In this document: piece after piece, positions 1 to 9,006 of the stretch
Layout: each line of letters begins with the position of its first letter
Numbering within the stretch: position 1 is the stretch's first letter
Assembly (NCBI GenBank): GCA_026707145.1
Contig: JAPOXK010000011.1
Coordinates: forward strand, 99,908-163,907
Length of the DNA stretch: 64,000 nt
Source: Chloroflexota bacterium
GTDB lineage: Bacteria; Chloroflexota; Dehalococcoidia; Bin125
Reading direction: 5' to 3'
Position numbers and translations under genes: made by a program
Notes under the pieces: generated by a model
What the model was told of the DNA's origin: nothing
Database searches by the model: none
The model's input: only the letters and a program-made list of their open reading frames with translations

Positions 1-2
1 TC

Positions 3-773
3 CTTGCCACCGTCATCGCTCCGCCGGACACGGACGAGGCGGCCTTGGCGGAGGTGGTCGCGGATATCAGCGCCGCCTGCATCGAGGTCGGCGCCGTGCC
101 CGCGGGCGGGCACACGGAGGTCAGCGAGGCGGTGGCGCAGATCGTCGTCGCCGGCGCGATGGTGGGTGAGACGACGCGCGAGCGGCTGTTCCCCAGCGAA
201 GCCGCGTGTACAGGCGACGCCCTGCTACAGGTGGGCCCGATCGCCGTTGAGGGCACCGCGCTCCTCGCGCGCGAAGCCGCTCCCCGTCTCGCTGCTGCCG
301 GCGTCCCGCGCGCGTCGATCGTCGCCGCCGCCGCTCTCCTCTTCGATCCCGGGATCAGCGTCCTGCCGATGGCTCGGGCGCTCTGGCGGCTGCCCGGCCT
401 GCGCGCGCTCCACGATCCCACCGAAGGCGGTCTCGCCTCCGGCGCCTGGGAGCTCGCCGCCGCCGCCGGGCTCGGCGTGATCGTGGAGCGCGCGGCCCTG
501 CTCATCCACCCGCTCACACGGGAGGTGAGCGCGGCCTTGCGCCTCGATCCGGCCGGCCTGCTCGCCTCCGGCTCCCTGCTGGCCAGCGTCGACGCCGCCC
601 AGGCCGGGGCCGCACTCGCTCAGCTGCGCGCCGCGGGATTCGCTGCCCGCCGCATCGGCCGCGTCGGATCGCCGGACGGAGGGGCTATACTCGTTGAAGA
701 GGATGGCACCACTGCTCCATTGCCCCGATTCGATCGGGATGAAGTGGCGCGCCTGCTCGCAGATCGGCGCTGA
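3..773 (+). CDS. AIR synthase-related (HypE/PurM-fold) protein, 5' end missing
   Basis: The frame is open to the left edge of the window, so the true start lies outside and the ORF-track ATG at 45 is internal. About 256 residues are visible. The C-terminal half carries the HDPTEGGL motif typical of the ATP-binding PurM/HypE/SelD/ThiL superfamily, followed by the usual alternating alpha/beta C-terminal domain. A genuine HypE ends in a conserved Cys that carries the carbamoyl/cyano group. This protein ends in LLADRR, with no such tail, so it is better called HypE-like than a hydrogenase maturase. It lies 38 bp upstream of a MoxR ATPase on the same strand. The family is recognisable but the substrate is not. 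Confidence 0.75.
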   Translation, partial: LATVIAPPDTDEAALAEVVADISAACIEVGAVPAGGHTEVSEAVAQIVVAGAMVGETTRERLFPSEAACTGDALLQVGPIAVEGTALLAREAAPRLAAAGVPRASIVAAAALLFDPGISVLPMARALWRLPGLRALHDPTEGGLASGAWELAAAAGLGVIVERAALLIHPLTREVSAALRLDPAGLLASGSLLASVDAAQAGAALAQLRAAGFAARRIGRVGSPDGGAILVEEDGTTAPLPRFDRDEVARLLADRR

Positions 774-811
774 GGCGCGGTGTCCCCATCGGCGCGACGG
801 GGAGGGATGCA

Positions 812-2209
812 ATGGGAGAACGGCCGCAGACCATCCGGGACCTTCGCAGGAGCGGCTACACCGTCCTCACCGTCCGTGAAGAGCTCCGCAAGAATCTGAT
901 CGCCAAGCTGCGCGCCGGCGAGGCGATCGTCGACGGCATCCTTGGGTACGACGACACCGTGCTGCCGGCGCTGGAGAACGCCCTCCTGGCCGGGCAGGAC
1001 GTGATCTTCCTGGGCGAGCGCGGGCAGGCCAAGAGCCGTCTCATTCGCAGTCTCCCCAATCTGCTCGACGAGGAGATCCCCATCCTCGGCGAGGTCGAGA
1101 TCCCGGAGAACCCCTACAACCCCATCACGCGCGAGGGCCGCGCGCTCGTCGAGAAATACGGCGACAAGGCGCCCATCCGCTGGCTGCACCGCGACGATCG
1201 CTACAGCGAGAAGCTCGCGACCCCGGACATCTCGATCGCCGACCTGATCGGTGAGATCGACCCGATCAAGGTCGCCGAGGGGCGCTACCTCGCCGACGAG
1301 ATGACCATCCACTTCGGCCTCATCCCCCGCTCGAATCGCGGCATCTTCTGCATGAACGAACTCCCCGATCTGGCCGAGCGCATCCAGGTCGGTCTGCTCA
1401 ATCTCATGGAAGAGCGCGATATCCAGATCCGCGGCTTCCGCGTCCGCCTCCCGCTCGACGTCCTCGTCGTCGCCAGCGCCAATCCCGAGGATTACACCAA
1501 CCGCGGCCGCATCATCACGCCGCTCAAGGATCGGTACGGCGCCCAAGTGCGGACGCACTACCCCGAGACGATCGAGACGGAGGTCGCGATCGTCCGTCAG
1601 GAGCGCGCTCCCCTCAATCTCGACGGCCTGCGCATCACCGTACCCGACTACATGGAGGAGGTCCTGGCCGAGGTGGCCCGCCTCGCGCGCCAGAGCCCGG
1701 ACATCAGCCAGCGCTCCGGAGTCTCGGTGCGCGCCACGATCACGGCCTACGAGAGCTTGGTCGCCAACGCCGCCCGGCGCGCCATCCACTTGGGTGAGGA
1801 TCACGCCGTGCCGCGCGTGACGGACCTCCCGGCGATCCATCCGGCCATCATGGGCAAGGTCGAGCTGGAAACCGTGGACGACGCCGGCAGCGAACCGATC
1901 ATCGAGAAGCTGATCCAGAACGCCGTCGCCGCCGTTTTCAACCGGCGCTTCAACGTCGCGGACCTCGAGGAGACCGTGGCACAATTCAAGACCGGCCTCA
2001 CCGCCGAGGTGGGCGAGGATATGCCCGTCGCCGCGTACCGCGAGTTGATCGACCAGATCGCCGGTCTGGCCGCCGGCGTCACGGGGCTGGCGGCGGACAG
2101 CGCCCCGGCGCTGCGGGCGAGCGCCGTCGAGTTCGTGTTGGAGGGTCTGCATCTCAACAAGCGGCTCAGCCGCGACCGCGTGGGCGCGCACGCGCAATAC
2201 CGCGGCTAA
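812..2209 (+). CDS. MoxR/ChlI-type AAA+ ATPase
   Basis: A 465-residue AAA+ ATPase. The P-loop is FLGERGQAKSRL near residue 70, the Walker B-like segment is GIFCMNELPDL near residue 175, and a sensor-type VVASANPEDYTNRGR follows. The start is supported by a GGGGAGGG Shine-Dalgarno a few bases upstream of ATG. MoxR and magnesium-chelatase-I proteins act as chaperone-like remodelers that work with a VWA-domain partner. The next gene, 15 bp downstream, is exactly such a VWA protein, so the two probably form one functional unit. The client is unknown. The sequence also resembles putative magnesium chelatase subunits, but no chelatase H subunit is nearby. Confidence 0.9.
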   Translation: MGERPQTIRDLRRSGYTVLTVREELRKNLIAKLRAGEAIVDGILGYDDTVLPALENALLAGQDVIFLGERGQAKSRLIRSLPNLLDEEIPILGEVEIPENPYNPITREGRALVEKYGDKAPIRWLHRDDRYSEKLATPDISIADLIGEIDPIKVAEGRYLADEMTIHFGLIPRSNRGIFCMNELPDLAERIQVGLLNLMEERDIQIRGFRVRLPLDVLVVASANPEDYTNRGRIITPLKDRYGAQVRTHYPETIETEVAIVRQERAPLNLDGLRITVPDYMEEVLAEVARLARQSPDISQRSGVSVRATITAYESLVANAARRAIHLGEDHAVPRVTDLPAIHPAIMGKVELETVDDAGSEPIIEKLIQNAVAAVFNRRFNVADLEETVAQFKTGLTAEVGEDMPVAAYRELIDQIAGLAAGVTGLAADSAPALRASAVEFVLEGLHLNKRLSRDRVGAHAQYRG

Positions 2210-2224
2210 GCGGGCTCGTCGGCC

Positions 2225-4339
2225 ATGACCGAGCGAGTGCGCTACAGCCGCTGGGACGGCAGCCGGGCGGATTCTCCGCTGGACGCCGACGCGCTACTCA
2301 AGGGTTTGACCGACGATCTCATGAGCTTCGGCGACTTGCAGCATTCCCTGCGGAACATGCTGCAGCGCGGCCTGCGCCCTGCCGGCCAGCCTCCCCTCGA
2401 CGGCCTCCGCGACATCCTCCAGCGCCTTCGCCAGCACCGCCGCGACATGCTCGAGCAGTTCAACCTGCAGTCCGTGTTCGAGGATCTCCAGGGCAAGATC
2501 GACGAGATCATCGACCTTGAGCGCGCCACGCTCGAGGATCGCCTCGCCGGTCTCGAGTCCGAGGAGCAGGGATCCGGGACGCGCGCGTCTTCGAGCCCTC
2601 CGGCGGAACCGGATCCCAAGCCCGCTGCTGGCGGCGGCGCGAGCCCGCCAGATGAAGACGCCGCCGCGGACCCCCGCGAAGAGTTCGGCGGCATGCTCCG
2701 CAAGATCGTTCAGCAGAAGCAGGCGGCGCTGGACGATCTTCCCCCGGACGCCGCGGGGCGGATGCGCGAGCTGCAGCGCTACGAGTTCATGGACCCCGAA
2801 GCGCGGCGCAAGTTTCAGGAGCTGCTCGACTCGCTCAAGCAGGCGATGGTGGAGTCGTTCTTCAAGAACCTCTCACAGCAGCTGCAGGACATGAGTCCGG
2901 ACGACCTGCAGCGCCTCGAAGAGATGGTGCGCGATCTCAACGAGATGCTGCGCCAGCGCATGGTCGGCGAGGAGCCCGACTTCGACGCCTTCATGGAGAA
3001 GCACGGCGATCTCTTTGGCGACGACCCGCCCCGCTCGCTCGACGAGCTGATGGAGCTCATGCAGCAGCGCGCCGCGCAGATGCAGAACCTCTTGGACTCG
3101 CTGCCCGGCGAGGCACGCGACCAGCTCCAGGGCATGATGGGCGGCATGATCGGCGGCTCCGATCTCGAAGCCGACCTGGCCGAGCTCGCCGGCAATCTCG
3201 AGCAGCTCTACCCCATGCGCGATCTGCGCAATCGCTATCCCTTCCGCGGCGACGAAGAGCTGGACCTGCAGGGCGCCATGGCGCTCATGGACGAGATGCA
3301 GGGCTTGGACGAGCTGGAGCGGCAGATCGAGCACACCCAGTACGGCGGCGATCTCGACGATGTCGACGCCGATCGCTTGGAGACGATCCTGGGCGAGGAG
3401 GCCCGCGAGAAACTCGATCAGCTCAAGTCGCTAATCGCGATCCTGGAAGAGGCGGGCTACATCCGCAAGCGCGGCAACAGCTGGGAGCTCACCCCGCGCG
3501 GGACCCGCCGCATCGGCCAGGCGGCCCTGGCCGAGATCTACGCCAACCTCAAGCTGGAGAGCTTCGGCAATCACCCGCTCGTCCAGCACGGCCGCTACGG
3601 CGAGCGCGCCGATCGCACCAAGCGCTACGAGTTCGGCGATCCCTTCCACATCCATCTCGAGTCCACGGTGATGAACTCCATCTTCCGCGAGGGGCCGAAG
3701 CTACCCGTCGAGTTGGCGCCGGACGACTTCGAGGTCTACCGCTCCGAGCTGCTGACGCAGACCGCGACGGTGCTCATGCTCGACCTCTCCTGGTCGATGG
3801 CGCTGCGCGGCTCCTTCCAGTCCGCCAAGAAGGTCGCTCTGGCGCTCAACAACCTGATCCGCACCCGCTACCCCCGCGACAACCTCTACCTGGTGGGGTT
3901 CAGCGCCTACGCGCGCGAGCTCAAGCAGGAGCAGCTCCCCTACACCCGCTGGGACGAGACCGTCCTCGGCACCAACATGCACCACGCCCTGATCATCGCC
4001 CAGACGATGCTGGCCAAGCACACGGTCGGCAGCCGCCAGATCATCATGATCTCCGACGGCGAGCCGACCGCGCACCTGGAGCACGGCCGCAGCTACTTCG
4101 CCTACCCGCCCAGCCCGGTCACGATTCGCGAGACCCTCAAGGAGGTCAAGCGCTGCACCAAGAAGGACATCGTGATCAACACCTTCATGCTGGACCGTAA
4201 CTTCCACCTCAAGGAGTTCGTCAACAGCATGGCCAAGATCAACAAGGGCCGCGTCTTCTACACGACCCCCGATAAGCTGGGGGAGTACGTCCTGGTCGAC
4301 TTCGTCGCCAACCGCCGCCGGACCCTGCGCGGTGCCTGA
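2225..4339 (+). CDS. VWA-domain protein, MoxR partner
   Basis: A 704-residue protein with a long, charged, helix-rich N-terminal half that includes a Pro/Ala/Glu-rich linker around residues 115-150. A C-terminal von Willebrand A domain begins near residue 510. The MIDAS motif DLSWS (DxSxS) is visible at about residue 520, followed by the Thr-containing GTNMHHAL loop and an ISDGEP segment. There is no signal peptide or membrane segment, so it is probably cytoplasmic. It lies directly downstream of the MoxR ATPase with a 15 bp gap. MoxR-VWA pairs are thought to insert metals or remodel target complexes; nothing here identifies the target. Confidence 0.88.
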   Translation: MTERVRYSRWDGSRADSPLDADALLKGLTDDLMSFGDLQHSLRNMLQRGLRPAGQPPLDGLRDILQRLRQHRRDMLEQFNLQSVFEDLQGKIDEIIDLERATLEDRLAGLESEEQGSGTRASSSPPAEPDPKPAAGGGASPPDEDAAADPREEFGGMLRKIVQQKQAALDDLPPDAAGRMRELQRYEFMDPEARRKFQELLDSLKQAMVESFFKNLSQQLQDMSPDDLQRLEEMVRDLNEMLRQRMVGEEPDFDAFMEKHGDLFGDDPPRSLDELMELMQQRAAQMQNLLDSLPGEARDQLQGMMGGMIGGSDLEADLAELAGNLEQLYPMRDLRNRYPFRGDEELDLQGAMALMDEMQGLDELERQIEHTQYGGDLDDVDADRLETILGEEAREKLDQLKSLIAILEEAGYIRKRGNSWELTPRGTRRIGQAALAEIYANLKLESFGNHPLVQHGRYGERADRTKRYEFGDPFHIHLESTVMNSIFREGPKLPVELAPDDFEVYRSELLTQTATVLMLDLSWSMALRGSFQSAKKVALALNNLIRTRYPRDNLYLVGFSAYARELKQEQLPYTRWDETVLGTNMHHALIIAQTMLAKHTVGSRQIIMISDGEPTAHLEHGRSYFAYPPSPVTIRETLKEVKRCTKKDIVINTFMLDRNFHLKEFVNSMAKINKGRVFYTTPDKLGEYVLVDFVANRRRTLRGA

Positions 4340-4399
4340 CCCCAGCCGGTTCGATGCTCGCGCCCCGGCTTCGCTCGCTGGCCGGATCCTTCCTGGGGC

Positions 4400-4675
4400 T
4401 GCTGCTTCGACCCCGAGAAGCCCGGACGGGCCAAGGCTGCCGGTTGGCTCGTGATCGAGGGCGACGCCAGCGACAACGACATCCTGCAACGCGCCGGCAT
4501 CGGCCGCGGCCGCGCGCTCCTGGCCGTCATGGCCAGCGATGTCCCGAACACCTTCATCACGCTTACGGCCAAGTGAATGCGCGCCGATCTCTTCATCGTG
4601 GCGCGCGCCAACGAGGAGGAGTCCGGCCCCAAGCAGTTCCAGGCCAGCGCCGACCGCGTCGTCCCACCGGGCTTG
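4400..4675 (+). pseudogene. Remnant of a TrkA-N/RCK potassium-channel regulatory domain
   Basis: In frame 2 the sequence reads AGWLVIEGDASDNDILQRAG, then ALLAVMASDVPNTFITLTAK, a TGA stop at 4574-4576, then RADLFIVARANEEESGPKQF and SADRVV. This follows the canonical TrkA-N pattern (GDA, LTAR, PDLFIVARANEEE, ADRVV) with the stop exactly in register. Neither the upstream channel segment and nucleotide-binding start nor the TrkA-C end is present. It is therefore a decayed fragment left between the VWA gene and the next ORF. Boundaries are approximate. Confidence 0.75.
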
Positions 4676-4731
4676 ACAACCTCCTGCAGGGTGCGGGATA
4701 GACTTTGGGAAGGCGGGCCCAAGGAGCCCAC

Positions 4732-6771
4732 ATGCTCTCGGTCTTCTTATTTTTGGTGTGGTCCATGACCATGCCCCTGCCGACCACGTTGCCCTACGAG
4801 ATCCCGAGATACTGGAATCTCGATCCGCGTGGAGGGAACATGGTCATCTTGGCCGATTTCTCGGAGGCGATCTTTACCCACGAGCGCATGCGGACCGACG
4901 CCACCCGGATCCTCTTCAATCCGATCGATGCGGAAGGGGTCAACCAGACCGATCATCTGGCAACCCTCGACGCTGGGGACATGATCGAATGGCACCAGGG
5001 CGATGACTGTTTCGTGCGGTATCGGGTGATCCGCCAGTCCTACGTCCACAGCGAAGTCCGGCGGGTTGGGGATGTCACGGTGTACGTGGACCCGATGAGC
5101 TACGCCTTCACGGGCTGCTCCGGGTTCATTATCAAAGATCGCCCTGTCTCGATCCGCCTCGGTCCCTTGCCGGATCTCGGCGGGGAAGCGCTGCGGGTGC
5201 CCATTCGCCATGGACCGTTTCAGATCGTTCCTGCCGGCTGGACGGGGCCCACCGAACCGGAGATCGAAAGGCCGGTGATCGAAAAAGAGAAGCGGGTATT
5301 CGGTCCGGACGACTATGCTCACGATACCGAGGAGGCCCGCCGGTTTCGCTACTGGCGCGATCCCACCATCCCCACGGGGTTCACCCTCGAAACGGCCTTC
5401 TCCGGTCCGCAAGGGACGGGCCCCGGCTACGTGGCCCTGTACGCATCGACCGGCGCAGGGACTGGGCGAACGGACTACATCACGATTACCGCCCAGCCGC
5501 TGTCCCGTGATGGGGCCCTACAGGAAGCGGCCTGGCGGCGCCCGGACGGGTCGGTGGGCGTGGCGGAGACGCGGGTGCTCGCGGGCCGGCCCGCCCAAGT
5601 GACCTACAGTCCGTTGGGGCCCGGTCACCGGCCGGACTTCCCCGTCACCGTGTCGGTGTACCATCCGCTCTCCCAGGCGGTGTACGTCATTCAGGGGACC
5701 GCCCCGTTCATGCAGGGGGCGAACATCGACGCCGCCCTCGCGATCGCGGAGAGCTTGATGGCGAGCCCGCTCGTGGACGGGGGGTTCCGTTTTTTTTACT
5801 CGGTGGCGGGGCACGGGACGGACAGTAAGCCGCCCGGCACGTTCTCGCTCGTTGTCGGGGGCAAGGAAACCAGTCGCGCCGTCGCGACCTACGCGGAGGT
5901 CCAGACGTTCGAACTCCTGTTGGATTCCATCTGGGACCGGCCGGGATGGATGACCATCCATCCTGAGGATGCGGACGGGATCGACCGATCCGATCTGTGG
6001 GACGCGGTCGAGGACGGAGACATGTTGGAGTGGCGGCTGACGGACGACTGTTTCATCCGCTACGGGATTCGGTCCGCGCGCGCACGGAAAGTCGATTACG
6101 CCCTGACGGTGGAACAACATACCTATGCCTTCGCGGGCTGCCCCGACGAGATTCCTACCGACGAACCGATGACCCTGATCGTGGGCGATCTGCCGGTGCT
6201 TGGCGGGAGCAGCCTGACCACGGCGATCCGGCATGGCCTGTGGCAACTCGCGCCGGCGGAGTGGATCGGTCCGGTTGAAGAGTCCAGAAGGTGGCCGCAC
6301 CACGGCCTTCCGTATCAGGGCACGTACGATATCACCGTTGCCCGGACCTTCCTGCGCTTCCGGGAACCAATCCTGCCCGAGGGATGGTCGTTCGAGCGAG
6401 CGACATCCGGAACGGAAAACGGCTTCTACGGGTCGTGGGCCTATTGGGTGCACGCAGAGAGCTCTGCACTGCTTGAGATTTCTGGGAACTATGTCACCGG
6501 GATGTCCGGTTCCATCAGTGCCGGAGAAGGCTATCGGTCCAATTACGCGTACGTCATTGCCGGGCGCCCAGCCCTGGTCACCCTCAGGGGATCACTGAAT
6601 GATCCAGCGACGCAGCGCGACGTTCATGTCCGAATCTATGACCGATGGACGGCCAGTGTGTACAGTATCCGGGCAGACTCGCTCAGGCTGCTGGGCGGGA
6701 ATATCGATGCATTCCTGGAGATCGTCGCCAGCCTGTTCGAGCCGAAAGACCTGCGGCCGTCGGTCTCCTAG
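4732..6771 (+). CDS. Large unknown protein with full-length internal duplication
   Basis: I prefer ATG 4732 to the track's TTG 4705 because AAGGAG sits 5 bp upstream, giving 679 residues. The N-terminus MLSVFLFLVWSMTM could be a short export signal or hydrophobic tail. The protein is built of two homologous halves. GDMIEWHQGDDCFVRY in the first matches GDMLEWRLTDDCFIRY in the second. YAFTGC matches YAFAGC, and RHGPFQIVPAGWTGP matches RHGLWQLAPAEWIGP. The C-terminal parts share AGRPA and GxNIDAxLxIxxSL. Each unit keeps one DDC and one later GC, which could form a disulfide if the protein is exported. I do not recognise the family. Its neighbours, a TrkA remnant and a convergent operon, give no functional hint. 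Confidence 0.8.
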   Translation: MLSVFLFLVWSMTMPLPTTLPYEIPRYWNLDPRGGNMVILADFSEAIFTHERMRTDATRILFNPIDAEGVNQTDHLATLDAGDMIEWHQGDDCFVRYRVIRQSYVHSEVRRVGDVTVYVDPMSYAFTGCSGFIIKDRPVSIRLGPLPDLGGEALRVPIRHGPFQIVPAGWTGPTEPEIERPVIEKEKRVFGPDDYAHDTEEARRFRYWRDPTIPTGFTLETAFSGPQGTGPGYVALYASTGAGTGRTDYITITAQPLSRDGALQEAAWRRPDGSVGVAETRVLAGRPAQVTYSPLGPGHRPDFPVTVSVYHPLSQAVYVIQGTAPFMQGANIDAALAIAESLMASPLVDGGFRFFYSVAGHGTDSKPPGTFSLVVGGKETSRAVATYAEVQTFELLLDSIWDRPGWMTIHPEDADGIDRSDLWDAVEDGDMLEWRLTDDCFIRYGIRSARARKVDYALTVEQHTYAFAGCPDEIPTDEPMTLIVGDLPVLGGSSLTTAIRHGLWQLAPAEWIGPVEESRRWPHHGLPYQGTYDITVARTFLRFREPILPEGWSFERATSGTENGFYGSWAYWVHAESSALLEISGNYVTGMSGSISAGEGYRSNYAYVIAGRPALVTLRGSLNDPATQRDVHVRIYDRWTASVYSIRADSLRLLGGNIDAFLEIVASLFEPKDLRPSVS

Positions 6772-6877
6772 CGGGTGCAGGGCCCGCGAGGGCCATGCCA
6801 TTAACAATGATCGCAACCGTCTCCACGCTGACCGTCACGATGCGCTTCATGCGGTCACGGATGTCGCGTGGTCCGGC

Positions 6878-7417
6878 TCAGGCCTCGTCGCTCACCTCGC
6901 CCGTCGCCAGCGCCCGCCGGTACTCCTGCCAGCGCGCGGCGAAGGTGCGCAGCCCCCGGCGGTAGGCGAAATCCTGGGCCAGCACGTTGCCCATGTAGGA
7001 GGCGAGGTAGTAGGAGCCCGCCACCAGGAAGATCACGGCGAAGATCTTGGTCCAGCCCGGCAGCACCAGGATCAGGCCGATCGAGATCGCGGCCCCGATC
7101 GAGATTCCCAGCCAGGCGGCGCCGTGGATGATGCGCGCCTCCACCTTGCGCTTGCGCGTGTAGACCGCCGCCAGCGGCCGCGGGATCTTCTCGCGCGGGG
7201 CCAGCGCCGCGGTCTCGGTGGCGCAGGTCGGACAGACGCCGTCCTGCGGCGTGAGGGGGGTCGAGCAGTAGCCGCAGAAGCGCCCCAGGTTGGGCGCGTT
7301 CCCCTCCCGCACCTCCGCGATCAGCTCGTCCAGCGCCGTCGAGAAGGGCACCTCGTGCGTCGCCACGAAGCGGCCCTCTTCGTAGCGGACCGGCGGCGGG
7401 GGCAGGCGCGTGCTCAC
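6878..7417 (-). CDS. Zinc-ribbon protein with two C-terminal membrane segments
   Basis: A 179-residue protein. A rubredoxin-like zinc ribbon (FCGYCSTPLTPQDGVCPTCA, two CxxC pairs) lies around residues 48-66. Two closely spaced hydrophobic helices follow (WLGISIGAAISIGLILVL and IFAVIFLVAGSYYLASYM), then a short basic tail. It probably sits in the inner membrane with the ribbon in the cytoplasm. Its start overlaps the stop of the upstream VOC gene by 4 bp (ATGA), so the two are translationally coupled. The function is unknown. Confidence 0.8.
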   Translation of the reverse strand: MSTRLPPPPVRYEEGRFVATHEVPFSTALDELIAEVREGNAPNLGRFCGYCSTPLTPQDGVCPTCATETAALAPREKIPRPLAAVYTRKRKVEARIIHGAAWLGISIGAAISIGLILVLPGWTKIFAVIFLVAGSYYLASYMGNVLAQDFAYRRGLRTFAARWQEYRRALATGEVSDEA

Positions 7418-7872
7418 GGCCCCGCGCCCGGCGGATGGTCAGGCCGCTTCCCCGGCAGCCACTCGTAGAACTGCAGGAGCACCCCGCCCGCGTCCTTGGG
7501 ATGCACGAAGGTCTGCTTCCACTCGTGGTCGCACCAGACGCCGCGGTAGGGCTCGATCCCCAGCTCCTCGCGCAGGTACGCCGCCAGCGCCTCCACGTCC
7601 TCGACCTCGAAGGTGAGGTGGTGCACGCCCTGGCCCCGCGTCTCCAGGAACCGGTGCAGGAACGATTGGTCTCCCAGCGGCCCCAGCACCTCCACGCGGG
7701 CCTGGTTGTCCGGAAGGTAGATGTAGGCGCCCTCGAAGCCCTCCGCCTCTTCCTCGAAGCGGTCCCCGACGTTGCCGCCCAGCAGCCGCCCCAGCAGCGC
7801 CGCGGTCGCCCGCGGGTCTTCCGCGACGATGCTCACGTGGTCCAGCCGCTTCACGCCGGGACGCTTGGCCAT
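7414..7872 (-). CDS. VOC-family protein, methylmalonyl-CoA epimerase-like
   Basis: A 152-residue vicinal-oxygen-chelate protein with two beta-alpha-beta-beta-beta modules. The expected metal-ligand positions are visible: His in RLDHVSIV, His in QGVHHLTFEV, and Glu in VLLQFYEW at the end. The length and the LDHVSI/VHHLTFEV pattern match methylmalonyl-CoA epimerase and related lyases. No mutase gene is adjacent, so epimerase activity is only a possibility. It is the first gene of a two-gene minus-strand operon with the zinc-ribbon membrane protein. Confidence 0.8.
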   Translation of the reverse strand: MAKRPGVKRLDHVSIVAEDPRATAALLGRLLGGNVGDRFEEEAEGFEGAYIYLPDNQARVEVLGPLGDQSFLHRFLETRGQGVHHLTFEVEDVEALAAYLREELGIEPYRGVWCDHEWKQTFVHPKDAGGVLLQFYEWLPGKRPDHPPGAGP

Positions 7873-8049
7873 CGATCTCCCTCAGCCTTCCTTGGCCTCT
7901 CTCGGCCGCCGCCCCGCTTGGGGGCGGCGCGTGCGCGTAACATGGTCGAACTCTCCCTGGGGGCGGTCAAATTCACGCCCCGCGGCGCCCGCTGGAGCGC
8001 GCCGTTGTGCGACGATCGCTCCCGCCGGACCGTGATCCGAGGAGCGTCC

Positions 8050-9006
8050 ATGCCGCCACGCCGCGCCGTCTTCATCCTCAACCCCGCCGCCCGCGGCGCG
8101 CCCTCGCCCGAGCGCCTGGGCGCGGCGATCGAGCGCGCGGCCGGCGCGCGGCTTGAGGCAGTGATCCGGACGACGGAGCGGCCCGCTCACGCCACCGTGC
8201 TCGCCCGCGAAGCCGAGGCGGAAGGCGCGGAGGTCATCTTCGCCTGCGGCGGCGACGGCACGATCAACGAGGTGCTCAACGGCCTCAGCGACCCCGACAC
8301 CCGAGTCGGCCTCGTCCCCGCCGGCACCGCCAACGTCTGGGCCAAGGAGGCGGGGGTGCCGCGCGACGCGGCCGGCGCCATTCGCGCCCAGCTCGATGCC
8401 CGCCCCGTCCGCATCGACCTGGGCAGGGCCGGAGAGCGCCGCTTTCTGCTCATGGCCAGCCTCGGCCTCGATGCTGCCACGGCGGCGGCCGTCTCGCCGC
8501 GTCTCAAGCGCCTCACCGGCGGCCTGGCCTATGTCCTGACGGCTGTCCGAACCGGCGTGCTCTACCGCGGTCACCACCTCGCGATCGGCTTCGACGATGA
8601 CCCGCCGCGCGAGCTGGCCGCCAACATGGTCGTGATCGGCAACACGCGCCTCTACGGCGGCGTCGTCGAGATCACCGCCCAAGCCTCCGCGATCGACGGG
8701 CAGATCGATTGCGTCGTCTTCCGCGGCGCCGGGCCGCTGCCCGCCCTGCGAGGCCTCTCCCTGACCCTGTTGCGCCGGCATCTGCGCTCCGGCGTTGTGC
8801 TCTTCCGGCGGGCGCGGGAGATCCGCGTCGAGCCGCTCGACGCCCGCCATCCCTTGCTCCAAGTCGACGGCGATGTCGTGAGCCCTGCCGGTGCTCGCCG
8901 GGAAGAGCTCCCGGCCCGCTTCACCGTGGAGCCGCGCGCGGTGACGATGCTCGTCCCGAAGGCGGAGCGTCCCGTCTTCCAGCCTCTACCTCTCAGGCGG
9001 GGCTGA
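8050..9006 (+). CDS. Diacylglycerol/sphingosine-kinase-like lipid kinase (YegS/DagK)
   Basis: The track ORF starts at 7435, far too early. ATG 8050 begins the family N-terminus RRAVFILNPAARG, giving 318 residues. The catalytic GGDGTINEVLNGL motif (about residue 72) and the nucleotide-contact segment GLVPAGTANVWA are intact. The C-terminal beta-sandwich holds an IDGQIDCVVF segment. Such enzymes phosphorylate diacylglycerol or related lipids at the inner face of the membrane. The 3' end overlaps the convergent recF gene by 14 bp. The exact lipid substrate cannot be inferred. Confidence 0.88.
   Translation: MPPRRAVFILNPAARGAPSPERLGAAIERAAGARLEAVIRTTERPAHATVLAREAEAEGAEVIFACGGDGTINEVLNGLSDPDTRVGLVPAGTANVWAKEAGVPRDAAGAIRAQLDARPVRIDLGRAGERRFLLMASLGLDAATAAAVSPRLKRLTGGLAYVLTAVRTGVLYRGHHLAIGFDDDPPRELAANMVVIGNTRLYGGVVEITAQASAIDGQIDCVVFRGAGPLPALRGLSLTLLRRHLRSGVVLFRRAREIRVEPLDARHPLLQVDGDVVSPAGARREELPARFTVEPRAVTMLVPKAERPVFQPLPLRRG

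Noticed and set aside
3-773. Hydrogenase maturation factor HypE
   Set aside because: There is no C-terminal Cys tail and no hydrogenase or other hyp genes in view. Only AIR-synthase-related is supported.
620-2197. 525-codon ORF on the minus strand opposite the MoxR gene
   Set aside because: It is a shadow of high GC3 coding DNA. It has low-complexity Arg/Asp/Val-rich composition, no family pattern and full overlap with an intact ATPase gene.
4574-4576. TGA in the TrkA-N fragment as a possible selenocysteine codon
   Set aside because: Family members have no Cys at this position and both ends of the gene are missing, so it is a decay stop and not Sec.
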